Source of the DNA: Pseudomonas saponiphila
GTDB lineage: Bacteria > Pseudomonadota > Gammaproteobacteria > Pseudomonadales > Pseudomonadaceae
Length of the DNA: 64,000 nucleotides
Assembly (NCBI RefSeq): GCF_900105185.1
Contig: NZ_FNTJ01000003.1
Coordinates: 1-64,000 of the forward strand
Reading direction: 5' to 3'
Part shown: positions 47,449-57,359 of the stretch, in pieces
Numbering within the stretch: position 1 is the stretch's first letter
Layout: the number at the start of each line of letters is the position of its first letter
Notes under the pieces: generated by a model
What the model was told of the DNA's origin: nothing
The model's database searches: none
Seen by the model: only the letters and a program-made list of their open reading frames with translations
Position numbers and translations under genes: made by a program

Positions 47449-48591
47449 TTAAGCCTGAGCCTCGATCATCCAGAGAGATGACTGAACCTTCCGGACCAGC
47501 TCATGGGCGGCCATGCTGGGCCCAGAGTGTGATCGCTGAGGTACAAGATGTGCCGCTTCGAGGAAGGACATCGCCAGGCAGGCTTTCACGGCGAAGTTCA
47601 TGTTCTGCGCATCAGTCACAGCCGATGTGACCATCCCCGTGACCTGGCCAGCCATATCGAACAGAGGACTCCCACTCGACCCAGGCTGGATGGGCGCTGT
47701 GAATTGCAAGACGCTGGAGTCAGAACGGACGCCGGTCAGGGCCGAAATTCCGCCCTGAGTCACGGCAACAGATCCACCAGTGAGCCCAGAGAGCGGATAG
47801 CCCACGGCTACCACTGCCTCGCCCAGATTGATGCTAGGCCCATCTTTGAACACGACAGGTTCAAGGTCCACCTTGCCAACGACTCGAAGCAGTGCGAGGT
47901 CGTTGGTTTCATCAACCATGACGTATTCCAGGTCATAGTTGCCAGCCAGAGAGCGCATCCGGTAACGGCGCATATCTCGTATGACGTGGGCGCACGTCAT
48001 GATGTGGTTCTTGGAGACGGCGAAACCAGTGCCTGTAGCAGAGGCGCAGCTTTCGTTGTCGCGCGGTCGGCCTGGGCCAGAGCTGCCTTTAGAGGGATGC
48101 GAGTCATCCACACTCAGGCCAATCCGGCGACCAAAGGCAGCAAGGCCATAGGCGCTGGCCTCATGCAGCGATCTGACTTTCCACTGGTCGTTGCGCAGGT
48201 AGAACTCAGCAATGATCAGCGCAGCCTCGCCCATCCCTTGTAGCGAGTTCTGGATGCTGATGGTTTCATTGATTTTGAGTTCGAGGCTTCGAACAAACTC
48301 CAACGGGCATGCAGCGTCGTAGGTGTAGACCACCACCAGAACCCGGCTGGCTTCAGCAGGCAGCTCAGCCAGGCGCAAGTTGCACCCGACGTTGCCAGCA
48401 CTCTCGAACCAGTCATTCCAATGCGCCTCGGAGGCGAGCAAAGCTGCCGGCCCACAGGGGTTACGCTTCTCATCCACAGGGATTAGGGCGACCCCAGCTC
48501 GATCCCAGGCTTGGGGATCTTGGCTGCTCAGCGTAAATGTTATGGCAGAGGTGTTGACTGGCGCATTTGCGCCGGCAGGCAAATTGAGCAT
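47449..48591 (-). CDS. TerD-like domain fused to a trypsin-like serine protease
   Basis: 380 residues. The N-terminal ~165 residues resemble a TerD-type domain (VLVVVYTYDAACPLEFVRSL, then AEFYLRNDQWKVRSL). A short linker leads to a chymotrypsin-fold protease with the triad visible: TCAHV (His202), NDLALL (Asp231) and PGSSGSPLF (Ser308). There is no signal peptide, so the protease is cytoplasmic. It may be a stress-triggered effector of the ter system. TerD-domain fusions to enzymes are known; what this one cuts is not. Confidence 0.85.
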   Translation of the reverse strand: MLNLPAGANAPVNTSAITFTLSSQDPQAWDRAGVALIPVDEKRNPCGPAALLASEAHWNDWFESAGNVGCNLRLAELPAEASRVLVVVYTYDAACPLEFVRSLELKINETISIQNSLQGMGEAALIIAEFYLRNDQWKVRSLHEASAYGLAAFGRRIGLSVDDSHPSKGSSGPGRPRDNESCASATGTGFAVSKNHIMTCAHVIRDMRRYRMRSLAGNYDLEYVMVDETNDLALLRVVGKVDLEPVVFKDGPSINLGEAVVAVGYPLSGLTGGSVAVTQGGISALTGVRSDSSVLQFTAPIQPGSSGSPLFDMAGQVTGMVTSAVTDAQNMNFAVKACLAMSFLEAAHLVPQRSHSGPSMAAHELVRKVQSSLWMIEAQA

Positions 48592-48649
48592 CTTCCCTGA
48601 ACTCTCTAGCTAATCGAATTAGACACGATGGTGCCAACCTGTACTGGCA

Positions 48650-49690
48650 TTATGCAGTCAAAGTTGACTTTGGAAACAGGTTATCTACGCGAACAGGCGT
48701 AGGAATGCCCTTAAGCATCACCCCGGTGAGCATTTCGACAGGCGGGTGATCGAACCCCAGCCGAGAGGCCGCGAAGATGCCTGGCAGGTTGATACCGGCA
48801 AGCCGGGTATAGCCGATACCACCCGAGTAACGCGGGTTGATCTCCAGGAGGTGGGGAGTGCCCTCGCTATCATCACGGGTCTGGACGTTGATAATCCCAT
48901 CACACCCGAAGTGCTCGGCAGCTTGAATCGCAAGTTCTACGGCCGGGCCTTCGAAGCTGAAGGTTTGGTACATGCCTTCCTTGCGACGCCCGCAATAGGC
49001 GATGACCTTCCCTTTGTGCAGCACCATGTCCACAGAGCACTCGGAACCAGCCATATAGGGCATGACCAGCAGAGGCTTCTGGTTGGCACTGTCACCATAG
49101 GCCTGTACGAAGACCGACTCATTGACGGTGTGATCGCCGGCGTTGGCAAAGCAACGGAAAGGATCAGCCTCTGCGTCGAGCCGCCAAAAGCCCATGCCAT
49201 AGATGCCGCGAGCTGGCTTTACGCACACCTGGTGCTTGCCCCGCATGCTATCAATTGCAGCCTTGAGCTCAGCAGCATTGCTGACGGTCACTGCCGGGAT
49301 GACGGCCAGCCCAGCGGCTTCGGCTTCGGCAGTGAATACCGACTTGTCATCAACCTGATCGAATGTCTTGATCGAGAGCCCGCCAGTTACCAGATCAATC
49401 CCCAAGGATTCGAACTCGCCCCGGCGATCTTCAAACTCACGCCCTGCGCGACCTACGTGCATGACCTTCACGCCGCGGTGCTTGGCGACATCGATGGCCC
49501 ACTGGACGCGATCACTGTCGCTGTCAGGCTCTTTAAGGACGATATCCGCACCTTCGGTTACCTCGGGGCGGACTTGGCGGTGCGATGCCATAACGGGGAC
49601 GCGCCCCTGAATGGCCTCCATGGCACCAGCAATAACATCACGCTGACTCGATTGTCCCTGTAGAAACCAGATCATTTCATCCGCTCGCAT
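48650..49690 (-). CDS. ATP-grasp ligase of the ter block
   Basis: 346 residues from MRADEMIWFLQGQ, with the ATP-grasp signals CVKPARGIYGMGFW (nucleotide loop), MPYMAGSECSVDMVL and HLLEINPRYSGGIGYTR (metal-binding Glu/Asn). ATP-grasp enzymes join a carboxylate to an amine or thiol. It is the first gene of the ter block after IS21 copy 3, which lies 47 bases upstream. A frame from GTG inside the IS (49834) also continues into this gene in phase. Confidence 0.87.
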   Translation of the reverse strand: MRADEMIWFLQGQSSQRDVIAGAMEAIQGRVPVMASHRQVRPEVTEGADIVLKEPDSDSDRVQWAIDVAKHRGVKVMHVGRAGREFEDRRGEFESLGIDLVTGGLSIKTFDQVDDKSVFTAEAEAAGLAVIPAVTVSNAAELKAAIDSMRGKHQVCVKPARGIYGMGFWRLDAEADPFRCFANAGDHTVNESVFVQAYGDSANQKPLLVMPYMAGSECSVDMVLHKGKVIAYCGRRKEGMYQTFSFEGPAVELAIQAAEHFGCDGIINVQTRDDSEGTPHLLEINPRYSGGIGYTRLAGINLPGIFAASRLGFDHPPVEMLTGVMLKGIPTPVRVDNLFPKSTLTA

Positions 49691-49830
49691 AAAAAACCCT
49701 ACTTTTCTAAGTATCTCACGCTTTGACGGCGATCCACTGCGGATTTCGGTGAACGTGACCGAGCGTTTCGCTAATACGTGACCGGTGCTTCCACCCCGGT
49801 TGCGCGGGTTCTGGATTGTAATCGCATCGG

Positions 49831-50580
49831 TCACGATGCGGCTTGTTCCTCGGCTTTTTTTCGGCGCAGCGACTCGCCTTTCATCGTCAGTCGGTAGGCG
49901 TTGTGCACCAGGCGGTCGAGGATGGCATCGGCCAGGGTCGGGTCGTTGATCCAGCCGTGCCAGTGCTCGATGGGCAGTTGGCTCGTCAGGATGGTGGAGC
50001 GGCTGCCAGCGCGGTCGTCGATCACCTCCAGCAGGTCATGCCGGGCTCCTTCCTCCAGCGGGGCTAGCGCCCAGTCGTCCAGCACCAGGACGTCGACCTT
50101 TGCCAGCTGTTGCAGGGTACGGCCGAAGCTGCCGTCGCCATGAGCGATGCGCAGTTGTTCCAGCAGGCGCGGGGTGCGCAGGTACAGGGTGCTATAGCCC
50201 TGGCGGCAGGCCTGGTTGCCCAGGGCGCAGGCCAGCCAGGTTTTGCCGGCACCGGTCGGGCCGGTCAGCAGCAGGTTGTGCTGCTGGCGGATCCAGTCGC
50301 CACTGGCCAGGGTGGCGATCAGACGCTCGTCCAGGGCGCGTCCGGTGCGGCGGTCGAGATCTTCCAGGCAGGCGTTGGCGTACTTGAGCTTGGCCTTCTT
50401 GCGCAGCCGTACCAGGCGCTGGTTGTCACGCCAGGCCAGTTCGCGGTCGAGCAGTAGGCCGAGGCGTTCATCGAAGCTCAGGCTGTGGCTGGCCGGCAGC
50501 GTCCATTGCTCTTCCAGGGCGCGGGCCATGCCGTCCAGGCGTAGCTGGTGCAGTTGATTCAGGGTGTGTTGCGGCATCAT
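49831..50580 (-). CDS. istB: IstB helper ATPase, copy 3
   Basis: 249 residues, same protein as the istB at 5596-6345; frame intact. Confidence 0.93.
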   Translation of the reverse strand: MMPQHTLNQLHQLRLDGMARALEEQWTLPASHSLSFDERLGLLLDRELAWRDNQRLVRLRKKAKLKYANACLEDLDRRTGRALDERLIATLASGDWIRQQHNLLLTGPTGAGKTWLACALGNQACRQGYSTLYLRTPRLLEQLRIAHGDGSFGRTLQQLAKVDVLVLDDWALAPLEEGARHDLLEVIDDRAGSRSTILTSQLPIEHWHGWINDPTLADAILDRLVHNAYRLTMKGESLRRKKAEEQAAS

Positions 50581-52153
50581 CGAACAGCTCCTGTTGCGGG
50601 GGTTGGTAGTAGTCGGCGCCACGGACGTTCTCGTGGTCGCCGGGTAAGGTCGTTTCGGCGGCACGCTGGGGCAGCGGCTGTTGATCCAGGCCTTGCTGGA
50701 GCAGGTTGCGCACGCTGCGCCCGGTGAAGGCGCGCAGGTGTACGGCACGTTCGGCAGCGGCTTCCAGGCGTGCATTGCCATAGCGCCGGGCCAGCGAGAG
50801 CAGGCCGAGGCAGGCGCGGTAGCCCATCTCCGGGTGCGGCTTGTGGGTCAGTTGGTGATCGATCAGTTGGCGCGTGTAGGGGCCGATCCGCGCGCCCCAG
50901 TCGAGCAGGCGTTGTGGCGTCCATTCGCGATGCGCCTGGTGCGCCGCGGGCATGTGCTCGCGCTGGGTACTGTAAGCGCCGCGTCGCCCCAGCAGCAGGT
51001 GGCTGGCCACCCGCCGGTTGCCATGCAGCACTTCCAGGGTGTGTGCCGTCAGTCGCACGTCCACGTTCTGCCGGGCCAGGGCGGAGGGCACGCTGTAGAA
51101 GCTGCCATTGACCTCGATGTGGTAGTCGATGCTGACCTTGCAGCGCTTGAAGGTGGCGACCTCGTAGGGATGCACCGGCAGCGCTCGCAAGGCCGGGCGA
51201 TCCAGGCGCTCGAACCAGTCGCGCCGGCAGCCATCGAGCCGCTTGAACGGGCGCCGATTCAGATCCTCCAGCAGCTCGGCGATGGCCTGGTTAAGCGCAT
51301 GCAGGCTGAAGAACTGCCGATGGCGCAGCCGCGCCATGATCCAGCGCTCGACCACCTGCACCGCCACCTCGGCCTTGGCCTTGTCCTGAGGCTTGCGTGG
51401 CCGTGCCGGCAGGATCACCGTCTGGTAATGACGCGCGCACTCCAGCGTGGCCCGGTTCAGGCCCGGCTCGTAGCGATCCGGCTGGGCGACCAGGGCGCGC
51501 GGATTGTCCGGCACAACCATTTCCGGCACGCCGCCAAAGTAGGTCAGAGCCTGGCCCAGCGAGGTCAGCCAGTCCACCTGGGTTTCGCCTGGCGTCGCGC
51601 AGGCATAGGTGTAATTCGAGGCGCCCAGGGCGGCGACGAAGATGTGCGCCCGGCGCACTTCGCCGGTGGCCGGGTCGACCACCGGCAGCGTCGGCCCGGC
51701 ATAGTCGATGAATAGCTTCTCGCCCGCACGGTGCAGCTGACGCATCGAACGTTTGAGCGTCTGGGCGTAGCGCCGGTAGTGCTCGACGAACTGGGTGTAG
51801 CGGTAGGTCGGCTGGCCCGCATGCGCGGCGAGATATTCCTCCCACAGCAGCTGCAAGGTCACGCCCTTGCGTCGCAACTCGCGGTGGATGCTCAGCACAT
51901 CGGGCAGCACTCGCTCACCGCGCGGCTTGTTCGTCGACGTCGGTGCAAACAAGGCGGCCGCCAGCGCGGCCTCGTCCATGGCCACCAGCGCCGGCCAGTC
52001 CAGCCCGGCCACCCGCGCCGCCGCGATGTACTTGCTAACCACGCCCTTGGACAGCTGCAAGGCACGGGCAATCTTCTCGTGGGACAAGCCGGCCTCAAAC
52101 TTGAGGCGCAGACATTCTTTGATGTTTCGCATGGCTACTCGCGGCGCCGCCAT
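50468..52153 (-). CDS. istA: IstA transposase, copy 3
   Basis: 561 residues, same protein as the istA at 6233-7918; frame intact. Confidence 0.93.
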   Translation of the reverse strand: MAAPRVAMRNIKECLRLKFEAGLSHEKIARALQLSKGVVSKYIAAARVAGLDWPALVAMDEAALAAALFAPTSTNKPRGERVLPDVLSIHRELRRKGVTLQLLWEEYLAAHAGQPTYRYTQFVEHYRRYAQTLKRSMRQLHRAGEKLFIDYAGPTLPVVDPATGEVRRAHIFVAALGASNYTYACATPGETQVDWLTSLGQALTYFGGVPEMVVPDNPRALVAQPDRYEPGLNRATLECARHYQTVILPARPRKPQDKAKAEVAVQVVERWIMARLRHRQFFSLHALNQAIAELLEDLNRRPFKRLDGCRRDWFERLDRPALRALPVHPYEVATFKRCKVSIDYHIEVNGSFYSVPSALARQNVDVRLTAHTLEVLHGNRRVASHLLLGRRGAYSTQREHMPAAHQAHREWTPQRLLDWGARIGPYTRQLIDHQLTHKPHPEMGYRACLGLLSLARRYGNARLEAAAERAVHLRAFTGRSVRNLLQQGLDQQPLPQRAAETTLPGDHENVRGADYYQPPQQELFDDAATHPESTAPATPGRHGPRPGRAMDAAGQPQPELR

Positions 52154-52554
52154 CTTCCTCTCCCGAAATCGGTCGAGGATGGCGGCGCATCAGGTCATGC
52201 GCAACGAAGGGGAAGGCTTTCGCTAAGTCGTGACCGGCGATTTCGGTAAGCCGTGACCACCTGTTTCGGAACAGGCGGAAAATCGGTCACGTTGCTACCG
52301 AAATGAGCGGTCACGCGTTAGCGAAATGACCGGTCACGATCAACCGAAACGGCCGGTCACGGTGCTCCGAAATCCGCAATCCACGACGTAAGTGGGGGTT
52401 GCCAAATCGCGGTGAGTCCTAGTCCTAGCCATACAGTAACGGCAAGGGATTCAGGCGCAGGGGCGGATTGGGATGGCGCGGGGTAGAGAACCTGCTGCCA
52501 AGTGGAGGCAGCAGGGCGCTTGTAGATGGCGCTGAGAATTGAGCGCTTGCTGGC

Positions 52555-53745
52555 TCAGGCGTAAGAGTCGGACATCTCGAACGGCGTGATCTCTTGCAGC
52601 CGAGATGACCGATCCAGCTTCACGCGCAGCGGGAACATCCCAATGGTAGAGGCCGGGTCGATATCACTCAGTTGGCTGAAGTTGATCAGGCTCCAACCAT
52701 CTCGGTCGATGATGGTAGACATGACGTACTCGTCGCGGATTTGAGCGGTACCGGTGCACTGGCGCTGGACGTAGCTGGAGATAACGACCTTATCGATGGT
52801 CGGCAGTCCGGCAAAAAGCTCGCCAGCTACACGGAATGCAGAGGCATAGGCGAGGAAAACGAAATCACGCCGGGATTGAGCTTCTGAGCGCTTCTTGAAG
52901 TTGAGTCGGTCTTTTCCTACCACAGCTGAGGTGGCTGGGATCTCGTCTTCATCCGGAAGGTCAAGGTCGATGCCTACTACGCGGCCACAAGCTGAAATCC
53001 CGAAGCCGATGTTTGTCACTCTCGGCCAGGTGATCCGGTCTAGCAGGTACTCAGCGACGACTTCCATTGCCGGAACATCATTCTGAGGTAGTCGCTTCAT
53101 CGCATCTACGATTTGAGCCCGGCGCGTTTCATGCGCCCGCTGCTCCTGATACCACTCAGAAAGATTCTCCTGATAGCCCTGGGAGATTTGACGATTAAGC
53201 TCTTCGATGGCAGCAGCCTTGCCGAACAATCGATCGAAGAAGCCAATCTTCTGGTGCGGAGGCTCTACCGGTTTGCTCGATTCATCGAAGGCCGCTGGAG
53301 CCGGGACGACGGAGCCAGGGGCCGGGGTGCCCATGTGGATATTCAGGCAGGCTTCGAGGTCTTCATTCATCCGCACGGCAGCAGCTTCAAGCATGCCCTG
53401 GAGAGCATCCCGATTCTCGGCCTTGAACTGCTTAACGATTGCTGGTGGTACCGGCGCACCAGTCTCGTCTCTGAAACTGAGTTCGCCATCATCGCTGAGT
53501 GTGACGATGACCTGAACCGGCTGAGTGGCTTGCCTGGAGGAAGAGCGTCCCTGAGCAGCGCCGCCCGATAACTTGGTACGGTAGGAAAGGCCTGTTCCTG
53601 GGATGCCAAGGTTTCCATAAACCCCGCTTCGCCCGACGCTTACAGAAGCGCCGCGAGGGCCCAAAGAAAGCCCAACTCCAGAGCCGCTCAGGTTGACCCG
53701 CACACCTGGCAGCAATGTCACTCGCTTGGAAAAGCGCAAACCCAT
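52555..53745 (-). CDS. DUF4236-domain protein of unknown function
   Basis: 396 residues. The first ~60 residues (MGLRFSKRVTLLPGVRVNLS, then GVGLSLGPRGASVSVG and GIPGTGLSYRT) are the glycine-rich DUF4236 beta module. The rest includes a helical region around 180-215 and a C-terminal alpha/beta domain. It reads toward the ter block, which it may have preceded directly before the IS arrived. The 170 bp between its end and the IS hold no gene. Confidence 0.75.
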   Translation of the reverse strand: MGLRFSKRVTLLPGVRVNLSGSGVGLSLGPRGASVSVGRSGVYGNLGIPGTGLSYRTKLSGGAAQGRSSSRQATQPVQVIVTLSDDGELSFRDETGAPVPPAIVKQFKAENRDALQGMLEAAAVRMNEDLEACLNIHMGTPAPGSVVPAPAAFDESSKPVEPPHQKIGFFDRLFGKAAAIEELNRQISQGYQENLSEWYQEQRAHETRRAQIVDAMKRLPQNDVPAMEVVAEYLLDRITWPRVTNIGFGISACGRVVGIDLDLPDEDEIPATSAVVGKDRLNFKKRSEAQSRRDFVFLAYASAFRVAGELFAGLPTIDKVVISSYVQRQCTGTAQIRDEYVMSTIIDRDGWSLINFSQLSDIDPASTIGMFPLRVKLDRSSRLQEITPFEMSDSYA

Positions 53746-53886
53746 GTCGATACTCCCTATCCGATAAGACTGATGCTTCAGCGTGGCACCAGGCGAAAGC
53801 TTTCTGAAAACGCAACTTTACAGTAACGAACGAGCATGCATAACCGGTGTCAGACATTACGGATATTCAGGAAGGAGTCTTTGTTG

Positions 53887-54243
53887 ATGCTGCGCTTAAT
53901 TAGCCTTGCCATGCTGGTGTGCGCTATGTCGTTGCCCACATTCGCTGCGGACGTTGACCTCGATAACGATGGTCGCACGGACTATCAGTTCGGCGGCTCA
54001 GACCGTGACCTCGATAATGACGGGAAGACCGATCACGGGGCAGGAGGAAATGACCGCGACCTCGACAATGATCATAAGCAGGATTTTGGGGCGGCGGGTA
54101 TGACCGTGACGTTGATAACGACAATAAAATCGACAAGGACAAGGGCGGCTGGGATACGGACTTGGACAACGATGGGAAGAAAGACGCGAAGTTTGGAGGC
54201 CCTGATCGAGACATAGATAACGACAAACAACGTGATTTCTGAA
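53887..54243 (+). pseudogene. Exported acidic repeat protein (DxDNDG repeats) with a frameshift
   Basis: Starts MLRLISLAMLVCAMSLPTFA with a clear signal peptide, then repeats of the type DRDLDNDGKTDHGAGG, calcium-binding EF-hand/thrombospondin-3-like loops. The frame is lost near 54085 (GATTTTGGGGCGGC), but the same repeats continue in another frame (YDRDVDNDNKIDK, then DTDLDNDGKKDAKFGG) to a stop at 54241-54243. One missing base in the GGGGC run explains it. A terminator follows directly. It may be a pseudogene, a phase-variable gene or a sequence error. Confidence 0.7.
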
Positions 54244-54247
54244 TAGA

Positions 54248-54270
54248 AAAGGGGGGCATTGCCCCCCTTG
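54248..54270. terminator. Bidirectional terminator between the repeat-protein gene and recA
   Basis: AAGGGGGGCA-TTG-CCCCCCTT hairpin with an A-run on one side; serves both converging genes. Confidence 0.75.
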
Positions 54271-55272
54271 TCACGCTGCTTCCTTGAGATCGCCGGTGAT
54301 CCCAGCTCGATCTCGAATATCCATCTCGATTTGGGTGGCCACCTGCGGGTTTTCAGCCAAAGCAGCCCGCATCTCGCTTGGTTTGCTGCCCAGGCACACG
54401 TCCCCGTAGTAGAGCACGCCGTGCTTCTTGGTCAGCACCTCGTACTCAAGGCCGATACGTGCCAGCTCGACCTCACGCACAACCCCATAGTTGAGGTACA
54501 GCGTGGCCTCGGCAAACTGCGGTCCAAGCTTGTTCTTCACGATGGTGCACAGGACTTCGGAGCCAGGCAGAGGTTTGTTGTGCTGCTGTGTATTTGCGCG
54601 CATGCAGATTCGCATGCTCAGGTAGTGCTTCAGCGCGTGACCGCATGGGGTCACCTCTGTCTCTCCGTCGATACCATCGAAGTGCGAGCGGATCTGGTTT
54701 GTGAAAATGACCAGAGTGTTGTGCCGTGCCACCAACGGGGTCAGGCGTTTGACGGCGAACCCGATCATGGTTGCTTGAGCTGAACTCATCTCGGGGGTGA
54801 TGTGCATGGCCTCCGACTTGGGCAGCAGGGCGGCAGCACTGTCGACCACGATAATGTCCACGCTACCCGAAAGGATCAGGGTCTCGATGATCTGGAAAGC
54901 CTGCTCACCAGTATCAGGAGCAATGACAGGCATTTCTTCCAGGTTCACACCGATTCGCTGGGCATAGCTGGGTTCCAGAGCGTGTTCGGCATCAATGAAG
55001 GCGCACGTTGCGCCGAGGCGTTGTGCATGAGCGATTGCTTGGAGGCACAAGGTAGTCTTGCCACTGGATTCGCCCCCATAGATTTCCACGAAGCGCCCGG
55101 CAGGTAGGCCGCCGCACTCGGTAGCAATGTCCAGAGAGAGAGAGCCGGTGGAGTACACCAGCGGACGCTTTACTGACCCATCGCTGGTCGTGTAACGGAT
55201 GGGGGCTTTGCCCAGCTGTTTCTCGACAGCAGACAGTGCCGCTGCCAGGCCTTTCTTGCGCATGTCATTCAT
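54271..55272 (-). CDS. recA: Plasmid-encoded RecA recombinase
   Basis: 333 residues with Walker A GGESSGKTT (about 66-74), IIVVDSAAALLPKSE (Walker B), and TNQIRSHFDG as the L2-side motif. It has normal core length but shows differences from chromosomal RecA (GGESSGKT instead of GPESSGKT, a short C-terminal tail). It may repair or recombine plasmid DNA in recipients or take part in SOS signalling. The ATG is preceded by AGAGGG. No obvious LexA box was found upstream. Confidence 0.93.
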   Translation of the reverse strand: MNDMRKKGLAAALSAVEKQLGKAPIRYTTSDGSVKRPLVYSTGSLSLDIATECGGLPAGRFVEIYGGESSGKTTLCLQAIAHAQRLGATCAFIDAEHALEPSYAQRIGVNLEEMPVIAPDTGEQAFQIIETLILSGSVDIIVVDSAAALLPKSEAMHITPEMSSAQATMIGFAVKRLTPLVARHNTLVIFTNQIRSHFDGIDGETEVTPCGHALKHYLSMRICMRANTQQHNKPLPGSEVLCTIVKNKLGPQFAEATLYLNYGVVREVELARIGLEYEVLTKKHGVLYYGDVCLGSKPSEMRAALAENPQVATQIEMDIRDRAGITGDLKEAA

Positions 55273-55484
55273 GGTCGTGCCCTCTGGCGTTTATGACTGA
55301 AGTGATAGTCACTGTAACGGCGGAATCGAGCGGTGCAGGGCGGGCGAAACTGGTAGCGCTTCAGCGTAGAAGGCAATCGCGAGAGGGAGCGAGGCGGGGG
55401 AGTGTGGGTGACGCTTGGGGGATGGGACTGACTGTCTCAACGCATCGAGAACAGTCAGTATCCGGTGCTGGCGCTGGTGCTGCG

Positions 55485-55874
55485 TCAGGCCTGTGGTTGG
55501 TAGCTGCGCAGTAGCTTCAGCTCGCTGCGGGTAATGCTACGGTCTTTGGATAGACGCTGGATGTGCTCTGACAGAAAGCTGTCTGCTGTTGCATTCAGCT
55601 CCGCAACCTTGCTGGCGGGGGCTGGTAGTGTTTGCCAGCTGAAAAGACCCAATAACAGGAGCGTGATCGCAATTACTCCCGCCACGACTATTTGCATCCA
55701 AATTGGGAAAACGCCGATGGCGTGCTTGTAGATCTCCGTCCCTTCCGGTTGAACTGCAATAGTAAAACCCAGGTAGGTCACTGAAGCCACCATCAAGATG
55801 AAGAGCGTGCAGTAGGTTGCTCGCAGGGCGGTCGTAGTCGGGCGCAAATTCTTGATCGTGTATTGATTTGCCAT
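55485..55874 (-). CDS. Small two-span membrane protein of unknown function
   Basis: 129 residues with spans near LRATYCTLFILMVASVTYLGF and MQIVVAGVIAITLLLLGLFSW, and a charged C-terminal helix. The 210 bp between its end and recA hold no gene that I can support. Not recognised. Confidence 0.6.
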   Translation of the reverse strand: MANQYTIKNLRPTTTALRATYCTLFILMVASVTYLGFTIAVQPEGTEIYKHAIGVFPIWMQIVVAGVIAITLLLLGLFSWQTLPAPASKVAELNATADSFLSEHIQRLSKDRSITRSELKLLRSYQPQA

Positions 55875-55933
55875 CTTTAGTCCTTGTCAGAAGAGATGTT
55901 CACTTGTGTGAGGTACCGGAGGCACAGCGACCG

Positions 55934-56728
55934 TCAGAGTGTAACCTCAGACCATGCAAACCAACGCGACTCGGCGTAGCCGAAAACAACATCGTCATCA
56001 GCATCCACCCGCATATTGATCAGGCAGTCACTGAAGGTCTCACTGCCTGAAACGTCAGGGTGCAGAGAATGGAACTTACCCTCTGCGATCGCGCTGCTTG
56101 GGAACGTCCCGGCCGTTGCGCAGCCTGCATAGAAATAGCAATTGTGGCTGTAGGCCAAGTTCCGCAGCTCTCGAAGGGAAGCGGTCAGGGTGCAATCCGG
56201 AAGCGGTGCCAGCGCGTGGACGTTCTCCAGGAAGAACACCGAGCCCTCTGGTGCCTGCTTTATGGAGTGAACCAGCGCTGTGAACGTGAACACCTTGTGG
56301 TCGAAGTGCAGCGGCGGAAAACCGCTCTGCGCCTCATCAGTGCCATCCACCCGCTCTGCCGAGCAGACAATCCCCAGAGCCCCAAGCCTCTCGAATGACT
56401 GAGGTGCCGTTCTGAATAGAACGTGACTCGAAAGATCGACCTCATTTGCATCAAACAGCGAGTCGAGGCTCATGAGCGCGAGTGCCATGTCTTGTGCATC
56501 GCCGTTCGCGAGGATGCTGATGCTCTTGGCGCTGTTCGCTGAGGAATCAGCCTGCCGGCGAATCTCGACGGAGGCCATGCATGCCAGCAGCCGGCGGCGC
56601 AGGAGAGCGTCATCGGAGGCGATCAGGCACAGCCCAGGGGAGTTGAGCATCATGCGCTCAAGATTGGACGATGGCTCAGCCTCAACTTTGCCAAAGAACT
56701 TGGACGCGGCTGTTTCAAATGAGGACAT
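55934..56728 (-). CDS. Unknown soluble protein, possible degenerate ATPase fold
   Basis: 264 residues from MSSFETAASKFFGKVE. GSVFFLENVHAL looks like a Walker B strand with adjacent hydrophobic residues, and LYSHNCYFYAG-type strands follow (LAYSHNCYFYAGCATAG), recalling AAA+/RecA-like folds. No Walker A lysine motif is present. It overlaps the downstream partner of 160 residues by 14 bases. The closeness to recA suggests, without proof, a DNA-related role. Confidence 0.55.
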   Translation of the reverse strand: MSSFETAASKFFGKVEAEPSSNLERMMLNSPGLCLIASDDALLRRRLLACMASVEIRRQADSSANSAKSISILANGDAQDMALALMSLDSLFDANEVDLSSHVLFRTAPQSFERLGALGIVCSAERVDGTDEAQSGFPPLHFDHKVFTFTALVHSIKQAPEGSVFFLENVHALAPLPDCTLTASLRELRNLAYSHNCYFYAGCATAGTFPSSAIAEGKFHSLHPDVSGSETFSDCLINMRVDADDDVVFGYAESRWFAWSEVTL

Positions 56729-57194
56729 CGGGCACCTCTGATTGGGTTCTGTGATCTGGAGTGTGGGCAACCTGGCCAGAGGCGAACTGCCAGCGGCCGG
56801 GAGGGGTAGGGAGTTCTTGTGCTGGCACCGGTGCCGCCAACCTGAGCCGGTCGATGACCAGACGATTTGCCCGGATCAGGATGATCGATACCTGATCGCT
56901 GGCCTCGAAAGCCTCAAGTCGGCACTTCGCCGCGTCCACCAGGTTCATCGGAACGCTGCCGCTATATGCCCAGCCTTCTACAACAGAGATGGCCAGGCCG
57001 ATCGCGCTCGATTTGCTCGCGGTGACGACTGATCCGCTGGGGATATGGCAATCCTCTGTCTGGCCAACAGCCCCCTTCCAGATCAGTGAATAGCCAAGTG
57101 CTGCTGAGTTGAGGTGTGGGACGATGGCCAGAAGCTGAAACCGCACCGGGGCGTGATGGGCAGTAACGGTTTGTTTTGATGGGTTGGTCAGCAT
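56715..57194 (-). CDS. Small protein of unknown function
   Basis: 159 residues from MLTNPSKQTVTAHHAP. Mostly beta/alpha with SDQVSIILIRANRLVIDRL near the C terminus. The extension to 57269 has no better start signal. It overlaps the preceding-pathway partner (55934-56728) by 14 bases, so the pair is co-translated. Not recognised. Confidence 0.5.
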   Translation of the reverse strand: MLTNPSKQTVTAHHAPVRFQLLAIVPHLNSAALGYSLIWKGAVGQTEDCHIPSGSVVTASKSSAIGLAISVVEGWAYSGSVPMNLVDAAKCRLEAFEASDQVSIILIRANRLVIDRLRLAAPVPAQELPTPPGRWQFASGQVAHTPDHRTQSEVPDVLI

Positions 57195-57329
57195 GGGGCC
57201 TGGCTGCAAGCGATATCGGTGATGATCGCCGAGTCTAAACGAGGGCCTCACGATTCTATGGCCAAACATGGCCCGTGAACTTCGGGGGCGAACTGATGCG
57301 GGAGGGAAAGGGAGGGCGTGCCCTGAAAT

Positions 57330-57358
57330 GAAAAAGCCCGTCTCTCGACGGGCCTTCT
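57330..57358 (-). terminator. Terminator after the vWA-like gene
   Basis: AAGCCCGTC-TCTC-GACGGGCCTT hairpin with flanking A-run; ends the OmpA / membrane / vWA operon. Confidence 0.8.
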
Positions 57359-57359
57359 G

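Larger units (their letters stand above)
49738..52378 (-). mobile_element. IS21-family insertion sequence, copy 3
   Basis: 2,641 bp, same ends as the other two copies, flanked by ATCCAC (49732-49737 and 52379-52384). It inserted in the upstream region of the ter block and breaks no gene, but it separates the block from its original upstream promoter. Confidence 0.95.
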
